This document shows positions 37,250 to 45,983 of a stretch of DNA of 64,000 nucleotides, one piece after another. The stretch lies in NCBI RefSeq assembly GCF_013426915.1, contig NZ_AP023181.1, forward strand, positions 2,170,001-2,234,000, in the 5' to 3' direction. The first letter of the stretch is position 1; each line of letters opens with the position of its first letter. The DNA is from Paraburkholderia sp. PGU19 (GTDB lineage Bacteria; Pseudomonadota; Gammaproteobacteria; Burkholderiales; Burkholderiaceae). A program made the translations under genes and the position numbers. Below the pieces are notes generated by a model. That model was not told the DNA's origin and did not search any database. It worked only from the letters and a program-made list of their open reading frames with translations.

Positions 37250-37299
37250 CGTGAGTTCTCGCACGGCGGGTCGAATGATTGCATGGGCTCGATTGTGAA

Positions 37300-37426
37300 T
37301 CATTTTGAGGCATTTGTGTGAGACATCGATTAAATGGATTGCGGTGCCGTGCAATAGGCGTCATGGATTACCCTCGGTAACTCAAAATGAGGCATAAATA
37401 GCTTTGACTCGTGCTCATTACGAGTC
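37300..37426. promoter_or_regulatory. Candidate operators between regulator and mocD-like gene
   Basis: TCATTTTGAGG (37300-37310) and its inverse CTCAAAATGAGG (37381-37392) both lead into GCAT, and GACTCGT-N7-ACGAGTC (37406-37426) is a perfect interrupted dyad. The spacer of about 258 bp between divergent genes is where the LacI-type protein should bind; which dyad it uses is unknown. Confidence 0.5.
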
Positions 37427-37507
37427 TTAAATGCACTCAACGATGATCACTGCCTCAGGCAAATCACCGCCCGAGCGAAACCGTCAAGCCAGCATCAGGA
37501 GCCATGC

Positions 37508-38566
37508 ATGTCCGCACAGCAAGACAACTCGAAACCGATCACGATGGACGACTGGTACAAGTGCCCGCTCGACCGCAAGGTGCTCAAGGAACTCACGCGG
37601 CGCAATGATCGCGACGCGCTCCTGTACCTCGGAGGCTTTCTCGCGATGGTCGCTGGCAGCGGCGTGCTTGCGTGGCTGTCGCTCGGTGCCTGGTGGTGTG
37701 TACCCGCGTTCCTGCTCTACGGGACGATCTACGCATTCGCCGAAGCGATGGAACACGAGTTGCGCCATCGCACACCGTTTCGCAGCGAATGGCTGAATGC
37801 GTCGGTGCACTGGCTGATCTGCTTCATGACGTGGCGCGAGCAGATTTATAGCCGCTGGTCGCATGCGCAACATCACACGTACACGCATCTGACGGCAACC
37901 GTACCCGCCGATGTCGAAATCGCCGTGAAGCGGCCGCCGAACTATCTGAAGCTCGCGACCGATTTTCTGCGCGTCTCACACGGTGTTCATCATCTCGGCA
38001 ACATCGTGCTGCATAGCCTCGGCATCGTGTCGCGCAGCGCGAAAGCCGTCGTGCCGGCGATCGAATATCGCGCGATGTGCCGGAATTCGCGAATCGTTCT
38101 CGCGCTTTATGTCGGCGTGATTGCGTGGGCAATCGTCGCGCATAGCTGGCTGCCTGTCGTGTTTCTTCTTTTGCCGCGTGCGTATGGCGCATGGCTGCAT
38201 GAACTGCTGGCCATCACGCAGCACACGGGGCTGCGCGAGAACGAACTCGATCACCGCTTTTCGACGCGAACCATCCGGCTCAATCCCGTTCTCCAGTTGC
38301 TGTACTGGAACATGAACTATCACGTCGAGCATCACATGTTTCCGAACGCACCGTTTCACGCGCTGCCGAAATTGCGCAAAGCGATCGAGGCGGACCTGCC
38401 GCCTGCTTACGACGGACTGTTCAGCGCCTGGAGCGAGATTCTGCACTTCCTGCGCATACAGCGGCACGACCCGGAATACATGATCACGCCGCGCGTGCCG
38501 GGCAAGACGCCCGCCGCGCAAGCGCAACCCTCCAGCGACGAAGCACTCGTCGCCCAGGCACGCTGA
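37508..38566 (+). CDS. mocD: MocD-like membrane di-iron oxygenase (fatty-acid-desaturase fold)
   Basis: Membrane-bound di-iron enzyme of 352 aa with three His boxes: HELRH (His83, His87), HAQHHTYTH (about 119-127) and HVEHH (about residues 275-279), plus four hydrophobic segments. Together with the Rieske ferredoxin gene 18 bp downstream it matches MocD/MocE of rhizobial rhizopine catabolism, which demethylate 3-O-methyl-scyllo-inosamine. The substrate here is inferred from that pairing; an alkane- or lipid-type hydroxylase is the alternative. The matching reductase (MocF) is not in the window. Confidence 0.75.
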   Translation: MSAQQDNSKPITMDDWYKCPLDRKVLKELTRRNDRDALLYLGGFLAMVAGSGVLAWLSLGAWWCVPAFLLYGTIYAFAEAMEHELRHRTPFRSEWLNASVHWLICFMTWREQIYSRWSHAQHHTYTHLTATVPADVEIAVKRPPNYLKLATDFLRVSHGVHHLGNIVLHSLGIVSRSAKAVVPAIEYRAMCRNSRIVLALYVGVIAWAIVAHSWLPVVFLLLPRAYGAWLHELLAITQHTGLRENELDHRFSTRTIRLNPVLQLLYWNMNYHVEHHMFPNAPFHALPKLRKAIEADLPPAYDGLFSAWSEILHFLRIQRHDPEYMITPRVPGKTPAAQAQPSSDEALVAQAR

Positions 38567-38584
38567 ACACGAACGGAGCACGGA

Positions 38585-38908
38585 ATGAACATTCTGCAAT
38601 GGCATCAGGTCTGTGCATGCGACGACATCGACGAAGAAGACGTGATGGAGTTCGAGCACGAAGGCAAGCTGTACGCGGTCTATCACACGGCCACGGGGTT
38701 TTACGCAACAGCGGGACTCTGCACGCATGAAACGGCGCGGCTCGCCGATGGTTTTGTGTTTGGCGAGGTGATCGAGTGCCCGATGCACATGGGGCGCTTT
38801 CACATCCCGACGGGCGCCGCGAAGGGCGCGCCCGTATGCGTGGACCTCGTCACGCATCCCGTCAAAACGGAAGACGGCAACGTATTCATCGGCCTCGCCG
38901 CAGACTGA
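38585..38908 (+). CDS. mocE: MocE-like Rieske [2Fe-2S] ferredoxin
   Basis: Soluble Rieske ferredoxin of 107 aa. Ligands are Cys46 and His48 (LCTHE) and Cys65 and His68 (CPMHMGRF). Its length and its place right after a desaturase-fold oxygenase match MocE, which passes electrons to MocD. The start has GGAGCACGG upstream. A reductase partner must come from elsewhere in the genome. Confidence 0.85.
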   Translation: MNILQWHQVCACDDIDEEDVMEFEHEGKLYAVYHTATGFYATAGLCTHETARLADGFVFGEVIECPMHMGRFHIPTGAAKGAPVCVDLVTHPVKTEDGNVFIGLAAD

Positions 38909-38930
38909 TCGAGCAAGGCAACGCAGCAAA

Positions 38931-38953
38931 CTGCCGGTGCGAGACACCGGCAG
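38931..38953 (+). other. Intercistronic hairpin between mocE-like and mocB-like genes
   Basis: CTGCCGGTG-cgaga-CACCGGCAG is a perfect 9-bp stem with a 5-nt loop and no T-run. Such hairpins often adjust the relative amount of a downstream binding protein. Confidence 0.5.
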
Positions 38954-38973
38954 CCACAAACATGGAGACAGCG

Positions 38974-40008
38974 ATGAGATTACCCGTCATGAAGGCGCTT
39001 TGCGTCGCCGCAGCCGTCCTGAGCATGGGCCTGTATGTCGATGCGAATGCGGGGCCTGCAGCGCATTTCGATTTCATCACGCATGCGCCCGATTCGGATG
39101 CCTGGTGGAACACCGTCAAGAACGGTATCAAGCAGGCGGATGAAGATTTCAACGTGCAGACCGACTATCGCAACCCGCCGAATGGCGATATCGCCGATAT
39201 GGTCCAGCTCGTGAATCAGGCTGCGGCGCGCAACTACGACGGCGTGGTGACGACCATCGCCGACTTCGATCTGCTCAAAGGCTCCGTCTCGCGTCTGAAG
39301 GCGAAGAACATTCCGTTCGTCACGGCCAACACGGGCACGGAGAAGCAGAGCGCCGATCTTGGCGCATTGCTGCATGTGGGGCAGCCCGAGTATCTCGCGG
39401 GCAAGGAGGCGGGACAGCGTGCCAAGGCCGACGGCATCAAGACGTTCCTGTGCGTGAACCACTATGCGACGAACCCGCTGTCGTTCGAGCGCTGCCGTGG
39501 GTTCGCCGAAGCGATCGGCGCGGATATGAAGACATCGGTTCTGGACGCGGGGACCGACCCGACGGATATCGAATCGAAAGTCAGCGCCTATCTGCGCGCG
39601 CATCCGAACACACAGGCCGTGCTGACGCTTGGGCCCACTTCCGCCGATCCGACCATTCGCGCCGTCACGAAGATGGGGCTCGCAGGCAAGATCTGGTTCG
39701 CGACGTTCGATATCGACTCTGACGTCGCCAAGGGAATGAAGGACGGCACGATCAAGTTCTGCACCGATCAGCAACCCTACTTGCAGGGCTATATTCCCGT
39801 CGCGATGCTCGCGATCATGCACAAGAATCACAACACGGACGTCGCGCAGGCTCGCAATGAACTGGAGAAGGACCCGAAGTTCATCAAGCGGCTGCAGGAC
39901 TATGGGCTGAAGCCTGTCTACGAGGCGCGCAATATCAGTTCGGGGCCGGGCTTCATCACGCCACAGAACATCGAGAAGGTGTCGGCGCTCGCAGGGAAGT
40001 ACCGATAA
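38974..40008 (+). CDS. MocB-like periplasmic sugar/inosamine-binding protein
   Basis: Exported solute-binding protein of 344 aa: signal peptide (MKALCVAAAVLSMGLYVDANA) and type-1 periplasmic fold with FITHAPDSDAWWNTVKNGIKQA at the start of the mature chain. This family includes MocB/IbpA binders of rhizopine and inositol. ATG 38974 has GGAGA upstream. No ABC permease or ATPase gene accompanies it, so the transporter partner is elsewhere, or the protein serves another role such as sensing. Confidence 0.8.
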   Translation: MRLPVMKALCVAAAVLSMGLYVDANAGPAAHFDFITHAPDSDAWWNTVKNGIKQADEDFNVQTDYRNPPNGDIADMVQLVNQAAARNYDGVVTTIADFDLLKGSVSRLKAKNIPFVTANTGTEKQSADLGALLHVGQPEYLAGKEAGQRAKADGIKTFLCVNHYATNPLSFERCRGFAEAIGADMKTSVLDAGTDPTDIESKVSAYLRAHPNTQAVLTLGPTSADPTIRAVTKMGLAGKIWFATFDIDSDVAKGMKDGTIKFCTDQQPYLQGYIPVAMLAIMHKNHNTDVAQARNELEKDPKFIKRLQDYGLKPVYEARNISSGPGFITPQNIEKVSALAGKYR

Positions 40009-40069
40009 GCGGGTTTCGTTTTGCAGGCGTCTCCACCGCCAGCACTTTTCCCACTATGTTTTGGGTGGG

Positions 40070-40106
40070 CGATATGGGCCAATCAATGGCCCATATCGTT
40101 TATTTG
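40070..40106. terminator. Terminator between mocB-like and LysR genes
   Basis: CGATATGGGCC (40070-40080), loop of 7, GGCCCATATCG (40088-40098), then TTTATTT. A perfect 11-bp stem; it can work for both convergent genes. Confidence 0.8.
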
Positions 40107-40121
40107 CGGATCAAGGCTGAC

Positions 40122-41063
40122 TCAAACGGGAAAGCCGTTTGCAAAGCGCTCGCGCAAATAACCGACGAACAGCCCGACTGCACGCGGCACATGCGACGCA
40201 TAAGGCCGCACGATATAAAGCTGCTCGGCGAACGCGCCCGTCACGCGCCAGTCCGGCAGCACGACGACCAGCTTGCCCGCCTGCACGGCCGCCTGAGCGG
40301 TGAAGTCCGGCAGCAGCGCAATGCCCAGGCTCTCGAGCGCCGCGTCGCGCAGCGCCTCGCTGTTGTTCGCGGAGAACTGTCCGTTGACGGGCAAGGTGAC
40401 CGGCCGCGCGCCTGCCTTTCGCGCCGCCTTGCGCTCGAACGACCACATCGGTTCGCCCGACGATCGCGGATAAAAAAGGCAATCGTGCGAAGCAAGTTCT
40501 TCCGGTGACTTTGGCGTGCCGCGCTTTCGCAGATACGCGCGCGTCGCGACGATCACCGAATGCGTGTCGCAAAGTTTCCACGCGACGTGCGTATCGGGTG
40601 GCTCGGCGCTGTGACGGATCGCGAGATCGAAGCCTTCCGTGGCGAGCGAGACGAGCCTGTCCGACACCTCCAGTTGCACCCGAACCTCGGGATTGGCCGC
40701 CAGAAACTCGGGCACTTTCGGCACCAGCTGCTGCCGCGCGAACGCGACAGGCGCCGTCACGCGCACGAGGCCACGCGGCACGCCCGACAGTTCGCGGACC
40801 TGCGCGAAGCTGGCGGCGATCTGCGCATATTGCCCGCGCGTGCTGTCGACGAGCTGCTGGCCCGCTTCCGTCAGCCGGACGCTGCGCGTCGTGCGCTGCA
40901 CCAGCGAAATCCCCGCGGCGCGCTCCAGTTCGGAGATGCGCTGGCTCATGGCCGCTTTGCTGACGCCCAGACGCGCGGCCGCCGCCGTGTACGTTCCCTG
41001 TTCGGCGAGCATGGTGAGCCAGTGCAGATGCGTCCAGAGTTCTTCGATATTTTGCGTATCCAT
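40122..41063 (-). CDS. LysR-family transcriptional regulator
   Basis: LysR-type regulator of 313 aa. [40 protein letters not shown]; LysR effector domain follows. The start ATG 41063 ([10 protein letters not shown]) is chosen over in-frame codons further upstream, which run into the divergent mmsA leader. It diverges from mmsA with 107 bp between starts, so mmsA is the likely target. Confidence 0.85.
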   Translation of the reverse strand: MDTQNIEELWTHLHWLTMLAEQGTYTAAAARLGVSKAAMSQRISELERAAGISLVQRTTRSVRLTEAGQQLVDSTRGQYAQIAASFAQVRELSGVPRGLVRVTAPVAFARQQLVPKVPEFLAANPEVRVQLEVSDRLVSLATEGFDLAIRHSAEPPDTHVAWKLCDTHSVIVATRAYLRKRGTPKSPEELASHDCLFYPRSSGEPMWSFERKAARKAGARPVTLPVNGQFSANNSEALRDAALESLGIALLPDFTAQAAVQAGKLVVVLPDWRVTGAFAEQLYIVRPYASHVPRAVGLFVGYLRERFANGFPV

Positions 41064-41170
41064 ACACTCATTGTTCACGATGGCAAACATTGATTTCAAT
41101 GTTAGCCTCTTTCCAGCGCGTCCGCAGCTTCCTACACTGCTTCTCAAGCCAATCACGAAGGAGCCGAGAC

Positions 41171-42682
41171 ATGCAAGCCTATACCGACAGCGCAGACGTG
41201 GGACATTTCATTCACGGGGAGCGCGTCAGCGGAACGGGAAGCCGTAGCCAGGCCGTCTTCAATCCCGCCACGGGTGCCAGGGCCCGCAAGCTGCTGCTCG
41301 GCGAGGCTGCCGATGTCGATGCCGCCGTCGCGAGCGCGAAGGCGGCGTTTCCGAAGTGGGCCGATACGCCGCCCATCAAGCGCGCACGCGTCATGCTGCG
41401 TTTTCTCGAACTGATGAATCGCCACCACAACGAACTCGCGGCGATCATCACGGCGGAGCACGGCAAGGTGTTTTCCGATGCGCAAGGCGAAGTTGCGCGC
41501 GGCATCGACGTGATCGAATTTGCGTGCGGCATTCCGCAACTGCTGAAGGGCGACTACACGGAACAGGTTTCGACGGGCATCGACAACTGGACGATGCGTC
41601 AGCCGCTGGGCGTCGTCGCAGGCATCACGCCGTTCAACTTTCCCTGCATGGTTCCGTGCTGGATGTTCCCCGTCGCGATTGCGGCCGGCAATACGTTCAT
41701 TCTCAAGCCGAGCGAGCGTGATCCGTCGGCGGCGCTGTTCATGGCCGGACTGCTCAAAGAGGCAGGCCTGCCCGACGGCGTGTTCAATGTCGTGCAGGGC
41801 GACAAGGTTGTCGTGGATGCATTGCTCACGCATCCGGACGTGAAGGCGGTGAGCTTCGTCGGCTCGACGCCGATTGCGAACTATATCTACGAAACGGGCG
41901 CGAAGCACGGCAAGCGCGTGCAGGCACTGGGCGGCGCGAAGAACCATATGGTGGTGATGCCCGACGCCGATCTCGACAAGGCCGTCGATGCGCTGGTCGG
42001 CGCCGGCTACGGCTCGGCAGGCGAGCGTTGCATGGCGATCTCCGTTGCGCTGCTGGTTGGCGATGTGGCAGACAAGATCGTGCCGCGACTCGCCGAGCGC
42101 GCCCGCAGCCTGATCGTGAAGAACGGCATGGAACCGGACGCGGAAATGGGGCCGATTGTCACGCGGCAGGCGCTGGAGCGGATCGAGGGGTATATCGCCG
42201 AGGGCGTGAAGGAAGGCGCGACGCTCGTCGTCGATGGCCGGGGCTTGAAGGTGGCGGGTCATGAAGACGGCTTCTTCACGGGCGGTACGCTGTTCGACAA
42301 CGTGACGCCGGACATGCGTATCTACAAGGAAGAGATCTTCGGCCCGGTGCTCGCTTGCGTGCGTGTGAAGGACTTCACGGAAGCCGTCGAGCTGATCAAT
42401 GCACACGAATTCGGTAACGGCGTGGCGTGCTTCACAAGCGACGGCCATGTTGCGCGCGAGTTCGGCCGCCGTATCGAAGTTGGCATGGTCGGCATCAATG
42501 TGCCGATTCCGGTGCCGATGGCGTGGCATGGCTTCGGCGGCTGGAAGCGCAGCCTGTTCGGCGACACGCATGCATACGGCGAAGAAGGCGTGCGTTTCTA
42601 CACGAAGCAGAAGTCGATCATGCAGCGCTGGTCGGAGAGCATCGAGAAGGGCGCAGAATTCGCGATGCCGACCGCGAAGTAA
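41171..42682 (+). CDS. mmsA: CoA-acylating (methyl)malonate-semialdehyde dehydrogenase
   Basis: Aldehyde-dehydrogenase family enzyme of 503 aa that converts methylmalonate or malonate semialdehyde with CoA and NAD+ to propionyl- or acetyl-CoA. The catalytic Cys is in [11 protein letters not shown] (about residue 287), with the cofactor motif [13 protein letters not shown] and the family-specific [16 protein letters not shown]. MmsA and inositol-pathway IolA are not separable here. It could take malonate semialdehyde made by the tautomerase-family dehalogenase encoded 10 kb away, or end products of inositol/inosamine breakdown. Confidence 0.92.
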   Translation: MQAYTDSADVGHFIHGERVSGTGSRSQAVFNPATGARARKLLLGEAADVDAAVASAKAAFPKWADTPPIKRARVMLRFLELMNRHHNELAAIITAEHGKVFSDAQGEVARGIDVIEFACGIPQLLKGDYTEQVSTGIDNWTMRQPLGVVAGITPFNFPCMVPCWMFPVAIAAGNTFILKPSERDPSAALFMAGLLKEAGLPDGVFNVVQGDKVVVDALLTHPDVKAVSFVGSTPIANYIYETGAKHGKRVQALGGAKNHMVVMPDADLDKAVDALVGAGYGSAGERCMAISVALLVGDVADKIVPRLAERARSLIVKNGMEPDAEMGPIVTRQALERIEGYIAEGVKEGATLVVDGRGLKVAGHEDGFFTGGTLFDNVTPDMRIYKEEIFGPVLACVRVKDFTEAVELINAHEFGNGVACFTSDGHVAREFGRRIEVGMVGINVPIPVPMAWHGFGGWKRSLFGDTHAYGEEGVRFYTKQKSIMQRWSESIEKGAEFAMPTAK

Positions 42683-42712
42683 CACGCATTAATTCACGCC
42701 AGACAGCCCTTG

Positions 42713-42739
42713 TTAAAAGGGCTGTTTTCATTTGTGCGC
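42713..42739 (+). terminator. Rho-independent terminator after mmsA
   Basis: ACAGCCCTT (42713-42721), loop of 5, AAGGGCTGT (42727-42735), then TTTC. Confidence 0.75.
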
Positions 42740-42913
42740 TTTGATCTGATGTTTGACGATGCAGTCAATCGAAGCCATAGCACGCATTATTCCCGATTTG
42801 AAAACTGTGAATTCTGCGCAGCCCGGTTGATGATTGCGTCAGGAGGTTTACCCTAGCTTCATAGGCCGACGTTTCAATTCGACGTCGCGACAGGCTCTAC
42901 TGAGGATCAGGCA

Positions 42914-43111
42914 ATGAAGCGCGAATCTTTGAACTTCCGGAATATCGACGACCATAGCGGCGCAGGCGTCCGCACGCGCATCGAAGCAGTATCGAGCGAG
43001 AACGCACAAGCCGCCGCCGTGCCGCGCAATTGGGCATGGGCGCATTTCAGCGATTCATACGACTGGATGGACTCGCATAGCCCGGCTGTGGTGACGGAGT
43101 TGCTGGACTGA
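42914..43111 (+). CDS. Small hypothetical protein
   Basis: Protein of 65 aa with AGGATCAGG before the ATG. The C-terminal half has several aromatic residues (NWAWAHFSDSYDWMDSH). No family is recognised. It ends before the convergent ohr-like gene, with a shared terminator hairpin. Confidence 0.5.
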   Translation: MKRESLNFRNIDDHSGAGVRTRIEAVSSENAQAAAVPRNWAWAHFSDSYDWMDSHSPAVVTELLD

Positions 43112-43150
43112 ATGCGCATTGCGAATTGCCGTTCAGATTCGCAATAGCGT

Positions 43151-43185
43151 ATTGCTGGCCGCGCGATAAAACGGCGGCCAGCAAT
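43151..43185. terminator. Bidirectional terminator at the end of the bufferin operon
   Basis: ATTGCTGGCCGC (43151-43162) pairs with GCGGCCAGCAAT (43174-43185), a perfect 12-bp stem with an 11-nt loop, between convergent genes. Confidence 0.65.
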
Positions 43186-43205
43186 GTAGAGAATGAATCG
43201 ATGCG

Positions 43206-43631
43206 TCAGACGAGCGTGAGCTTCACGTCGATGTTATTACGCGTCGCATTCGAATACGGGCACACGATGTGAGCCTTGTTGACCAGATCTTGAGCGGCAC
43301 TGCGCTCCATACCCGGCAATGATATTTTCATCTCGACTTCGATGCCGAACCCATTTGGAATCGGCCCGATCCCGACGCTGCTGTCGATCGACGCATCTGC
43401 GGGCATCGCGATCTTATCGCGTGCGGCAACGAATTTCATCGCACCGATAAAGCAGGCGCTGTAACCGGCGGCGAACAGTTGCTCCGGGTTCGCGCCGTCA
43501 CCGCCTTTTCCGCCCAGTTCCGTCGGCGTGGTGAGCTTGAATTCAAGGTTGGCTTCGGGCACCGTCGCGCGGCCGTCGCGGCCTCCCGTCGCGGTTGCGT
43601 GTGCAGTGTAAAGCGCCTTTTCGAGCGACAT
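43206..43631 (-). CDS. Second Ohr/OsmC-family peroxidase
   Basis: Thiol peroxidase of 141 aa, paralogue of the protein at 7225. Both catalytic cysteines are present: Cys60 ([10 protein letters not shown]) and Cys124 ([12 protein letters not shown]). AAGGAG precedes the ATG. It is the last gene of the leftward bufferin operon, 47 bp after the tautomerase gene, so it is probably expressed with the RiPP genes and reduces organic or lipid hydroperoxides. Confidence 0.92.
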   Translation of the reverse strand: MSLEKALYTAHATATGGRDGRATVPEANLEFKLTTPTELGGKGGDGANPEQLFAAGYSACFIGAMKFVAARDKIAMPADASIDSSVGIGPIPNGFGIEVEMKISLPGMERSAAQDLVNKAHIVCPYSNATRNNIDVKLTLV

Positions 43632-43678
43632 GGCAAACTCCTTCGTTGAAGAGCTACGCGTTGTTGGAAGACTGCTGG

Positions 43679-43915
43679 TCAGGCTGATTTCGCTGCTTTG
43701 AGCTTTCGATACTCGAGGGCAGGCAGACCGCCCCAGCCCCAATTGTCCGTCAGCACTTCCTCGATCACAACAAAGGTGGATTCGAGCGGCTTGTTCAGCA
43801 CGTCGAGCAACACCTGGCTCACGCCCTTGATGAGTCGCGCCTTTTCTTCGGCCGTCACGCAATCCGCGCCGGGCTTCGTCCCTTCTCGCGTAACCTGAAT
43901 GGTGACAATCGGCAT
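43679..43915 (-). CDS. 4-oxalocrotonate tautomerase-family protein
   Basis: Protein of 78 aa. Pro2 ([12 protein letters not shown]), the catalytic base after Met removal, is present, and [15 protein letters not shown] is typical of the tautomerase group found beside stress genes. The reaction is unknown. GGGGAGC precedes the ATG. It lies between bufC and the Ohr paralogue in one operon, with gaps of about 50 bp. Confidence 0.85.
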   Translation of the reverse strand: MPIVTIQVTREGTKPGADCVTAEEKARLIKGVSQVLLDVLNKPLESTFVVIEEVLTDNWGWGGLPALEYRKLKAAKSA

Positions 43916-43964
43916 CTTGCTCCCCTCGATCGTAGTTGAGGAATGGGCGGAGAGCCAGCTACTG

Positions 43965-44717
43965 TCAGACGGTCTCCACACCCACGATGAGTTCGCTGCC
44001 CAGCCATCCCGCCAGCAGCGCACCCGCTTTCGCCACGCCATCCGCGTCACCCAGACGCTCGACGAGCCGATCGCATAGTGTTGCAAAGCTTTGATTTTCC
44101 TGCAGATGAAGGAGCGCTTCGTACTCGGCGGCATCGACGCGCTTGAGACACGACACGAACTGCCGCCGCCAGACGATCAGGCCGCCCGGCTCGTCGAGCA
44201 TTTCGCTTTCGGGCGCCTCGGTGTTGGCGAATAGGGCGGACCAGATGCCGTCTGCATTCGTCGTGGCGGGGCGATGCCTGAGCGACGGCGTAAAGCGCAG
44301 CCGCGCTGCGTCCCAGTCGACGGAAGCGAGCGCGTCGAGCGGCAGCGGCTGCGCGTCAGGCGCAACGAAGGCTTCGGCCAGCGCATTTTCGATCCACGCG
44401 AGTTCGTGCACGTCGGGGTTGTGCGGAAACAGCACGCCCAGCGTGTCGCCGAAACCGTATGCGTACGCGTCGAGCGTCCACGCGTGCGGCGGATGGTGGT
44501 TGATGTGTGTCACGGCGGCATGCAGAAACGCATCCTCGCCAAGCAACGTCCGTACCTGTGGAAACGAATGCTCGAGGCATTCGATCAAGTGCCCGCGATA
44601 GTTGTTCTGGTAGACCGACAATCCGCGTGATGCATCGCCGCCGACGCGGCGGGCGGCTTCTTCCGATGCATCCGTAAGCCACGAGCGGAAGTCCTGTTGC
44701 CAGGCAGCGAGTGTCAT
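43965..44717 (-). CDS. bufC: BufC/HvfC-like DUF2063 partner of the RiPP maturase
   Basis: Protein of 250 aa with the DUF2063 N-terminal region (WQQDFRSWLTD, YQNNYRGHLIECLEHSFPQV) and a second domain toward the C-terminus. In bufferin and methanobactin-like systems, such proteins pair with an MNIO enzyme and bind its substrate peptide. Its ATG overlaps the bufB stop by four bases (ATGA), showing tight coupling. Confidence 0.88.
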   Translation of the reverse strand: MTLAAWQQDFRSWLTDASEEAARRVGGDASRGLSVYQNNYRGHLIECLEHSFPQVRTLLGEDAFLHAAVTHINHHPPHAWTLDAYAYGFGDTLGVLFPHNPDVHELAWIENALAEAFVAPDAQPLPLDALASVDWDAARLRFTPSLRHRPATTNADGIWSALFANTEAPESEMLDEPGGLIVWRRQFVSCLKRVDAAEYEALLHLQENQSFATLCDRLVERLGDADGVAKAGALLAGWLGSELIVGVETV

Positions 44718-45586
44718 GCAGCCTCCGCAATGGGCGTGTCATGTGCGACCCGTGCGTCCTGTTGCGCATGAGCGCCGAGCTTGCGCGCGATCCACAGTTC
44801 TCTCAGCAGTTCGTTCAACGGCGGCACGTTGCCATCGCGCTCGATCATCGTCGCGACAGGACCGAGCCGCGCCATCGCGTTCTCATAGAGTGCCCACACT
44901 TCATCGCACACGGGGCTATCGTGCGTGTCGATCAACAGATCGCGGCTTTGCGAGTGTCCCGCGAGATGGATCTGATGCACGCGATCGACGGGCAATCCGT
45001 CGAGATAGGCGAGCGCATCGAAACCGTGGTTCGTCGCGCTCACGAAGATATTGTTCACGTCGAGGAGCAGGCCACAGCCGGTGCGCTTCGACATCGTGGA
45101 AATGAATTCCCACTCGGTCATCGTTGCGCCGTCGAACGCGAGATAACTGGACGGATTCTCGAACAGCATCTGGCGGCCGAGCGCGTTCTGCGCGATGTCG
45201 ATATTCGCGCAGACGGTGTCGAGTGCTTCGTCGGTATAAGGGACGGGCAACAAGTCGTGCGAATTGAAGCGGCCGATGCGCGACCAGCTCAGGTGATCGG
45301 ACACGAACAGCGGTTCGATCTCATCGACGAGCGACTTCAGGCGGCGCAGATAGTCACGGTCGACGCCATCCGCAGAGCCGATCGACATCGACACGCCATG
45401 CAGCACGACGGGATGCTTCTCGCGCACGCGCCGCAGAATGTCGCGCGGCTGACCGCCATCGACTATGAAGTTCTCGGAAATGACTTCGACGAAATCGACG
45501 GGAACATTCGTTTCCAGGAAGTCGCGATAGTGTTCCTTGCGCAGGCCAAGGCCATAGCCTGCAAAGCGGGGATTAGAAGAGAGCAT
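44714..45586 (-). CDS. bufB: MNIO (DUF692) iron oxygenase, bufferin maturase BufB
   Basis: Multinuclear non-heme iron-dependent oxidative enzyme of 290 aa with a TIM-barrel-type sequence. Metal-binding segments are visible: VVLHGVSMSIGS, VSDHLSWS, LFENPSSYL, LLLDVNNIFVS and QIHLAGHS. In related systems this enzyme converts precursor cysteines to oxazolone- or thiooxazole-type groups that bind copper. It adjoins a Cys-rich secreted precursor and the BufC-like partner. Confidence 0.92.
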   Translation of the reverse strand: MLSSNPRFAGYGLGLRKEHYRDFLETNVPVDFVEVISENFIVDGGQPRDILRRVREKHPVVLHGVSMSIGSADGVDRDYLRRLKSLVDEIEPLFVSDHLSWSRIGRFNSHDLLPVPYTDEALDTVCANIDIAQNALGRQMLFENPSSYLAFDGATMTEWEFISTMSKRTGCGLLLDVNNIFVSATNHGFDALAYLDGLPVDRVHQIHLAGHSQSRDLLIDTHDSPVCDEVWALYENAMARLGPVATMIERDGNVPPLNELLRELWIARKLGAHAQQDARVAHDTPIAEAA

Positions 45587-45661
45587 GTGGCGTACCCGGC
45601 TGCGGAGTGTCGGTGAATGGACTGGCCCGGCGACGCATAGCCGGGCCAGCGATAGCGTGAC

Positions 45662-45931
45662 TTACTTCGGTTCCGTCAGCGTGCCGCCCAGTGACAGGCA
45701 TTCGCTCGGCGTCTTCACGACCACGCCCTTGCCCTTGCAGCTGTTGAGGCCCTTGCAGTCGTTGTGAGCCGTCGCGCACAGCGCCTGGCCCTTGCATGCA
45801 TTGACGCCGTAGCAGCGGCCGGGTTGTTCGCCCGTGGCGGCGCTCGCGGAGGTCGCGACGGTGGCCGATGCGATGGCGAGGAGGGCTGCGGCTGCAGCGA
45901 AGCTGACGCGGGATTTGACGTTGCTGTTCAT
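45662..45931 (-). CDS. bufA: Cys-rich bufferin-type RiPP precursor (second in operon)
   Basis: Exported protein of 89 aa: signal peptide (FAAAAALLAIASATVATSASA) and a mature part with six cysteines, CYGVNACKGQALC, then C in NDCKG, LNSCKGKG and PSEC. The repeated CKG units next to an MNIO maturase indicate a bufferin-like precursor. It lies 75 bp before bufB. The core residues that are modified cannot be named from sequence. Confidence 0.82.
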   Translation of the reverse strand: MNSNVKSRVSFAAAAALLAIASATVATSASAATGEQPGRCYGVNACKGQALCATAHNDCKGLNSCKGKGVVVKTPSECLSLGGTLTEPK

Positions 45932-45983
45932 GGTTGCTCCATGGTGGGTTGAGTGAAATGCGATTGGGAAAATGGCTTGGCGT

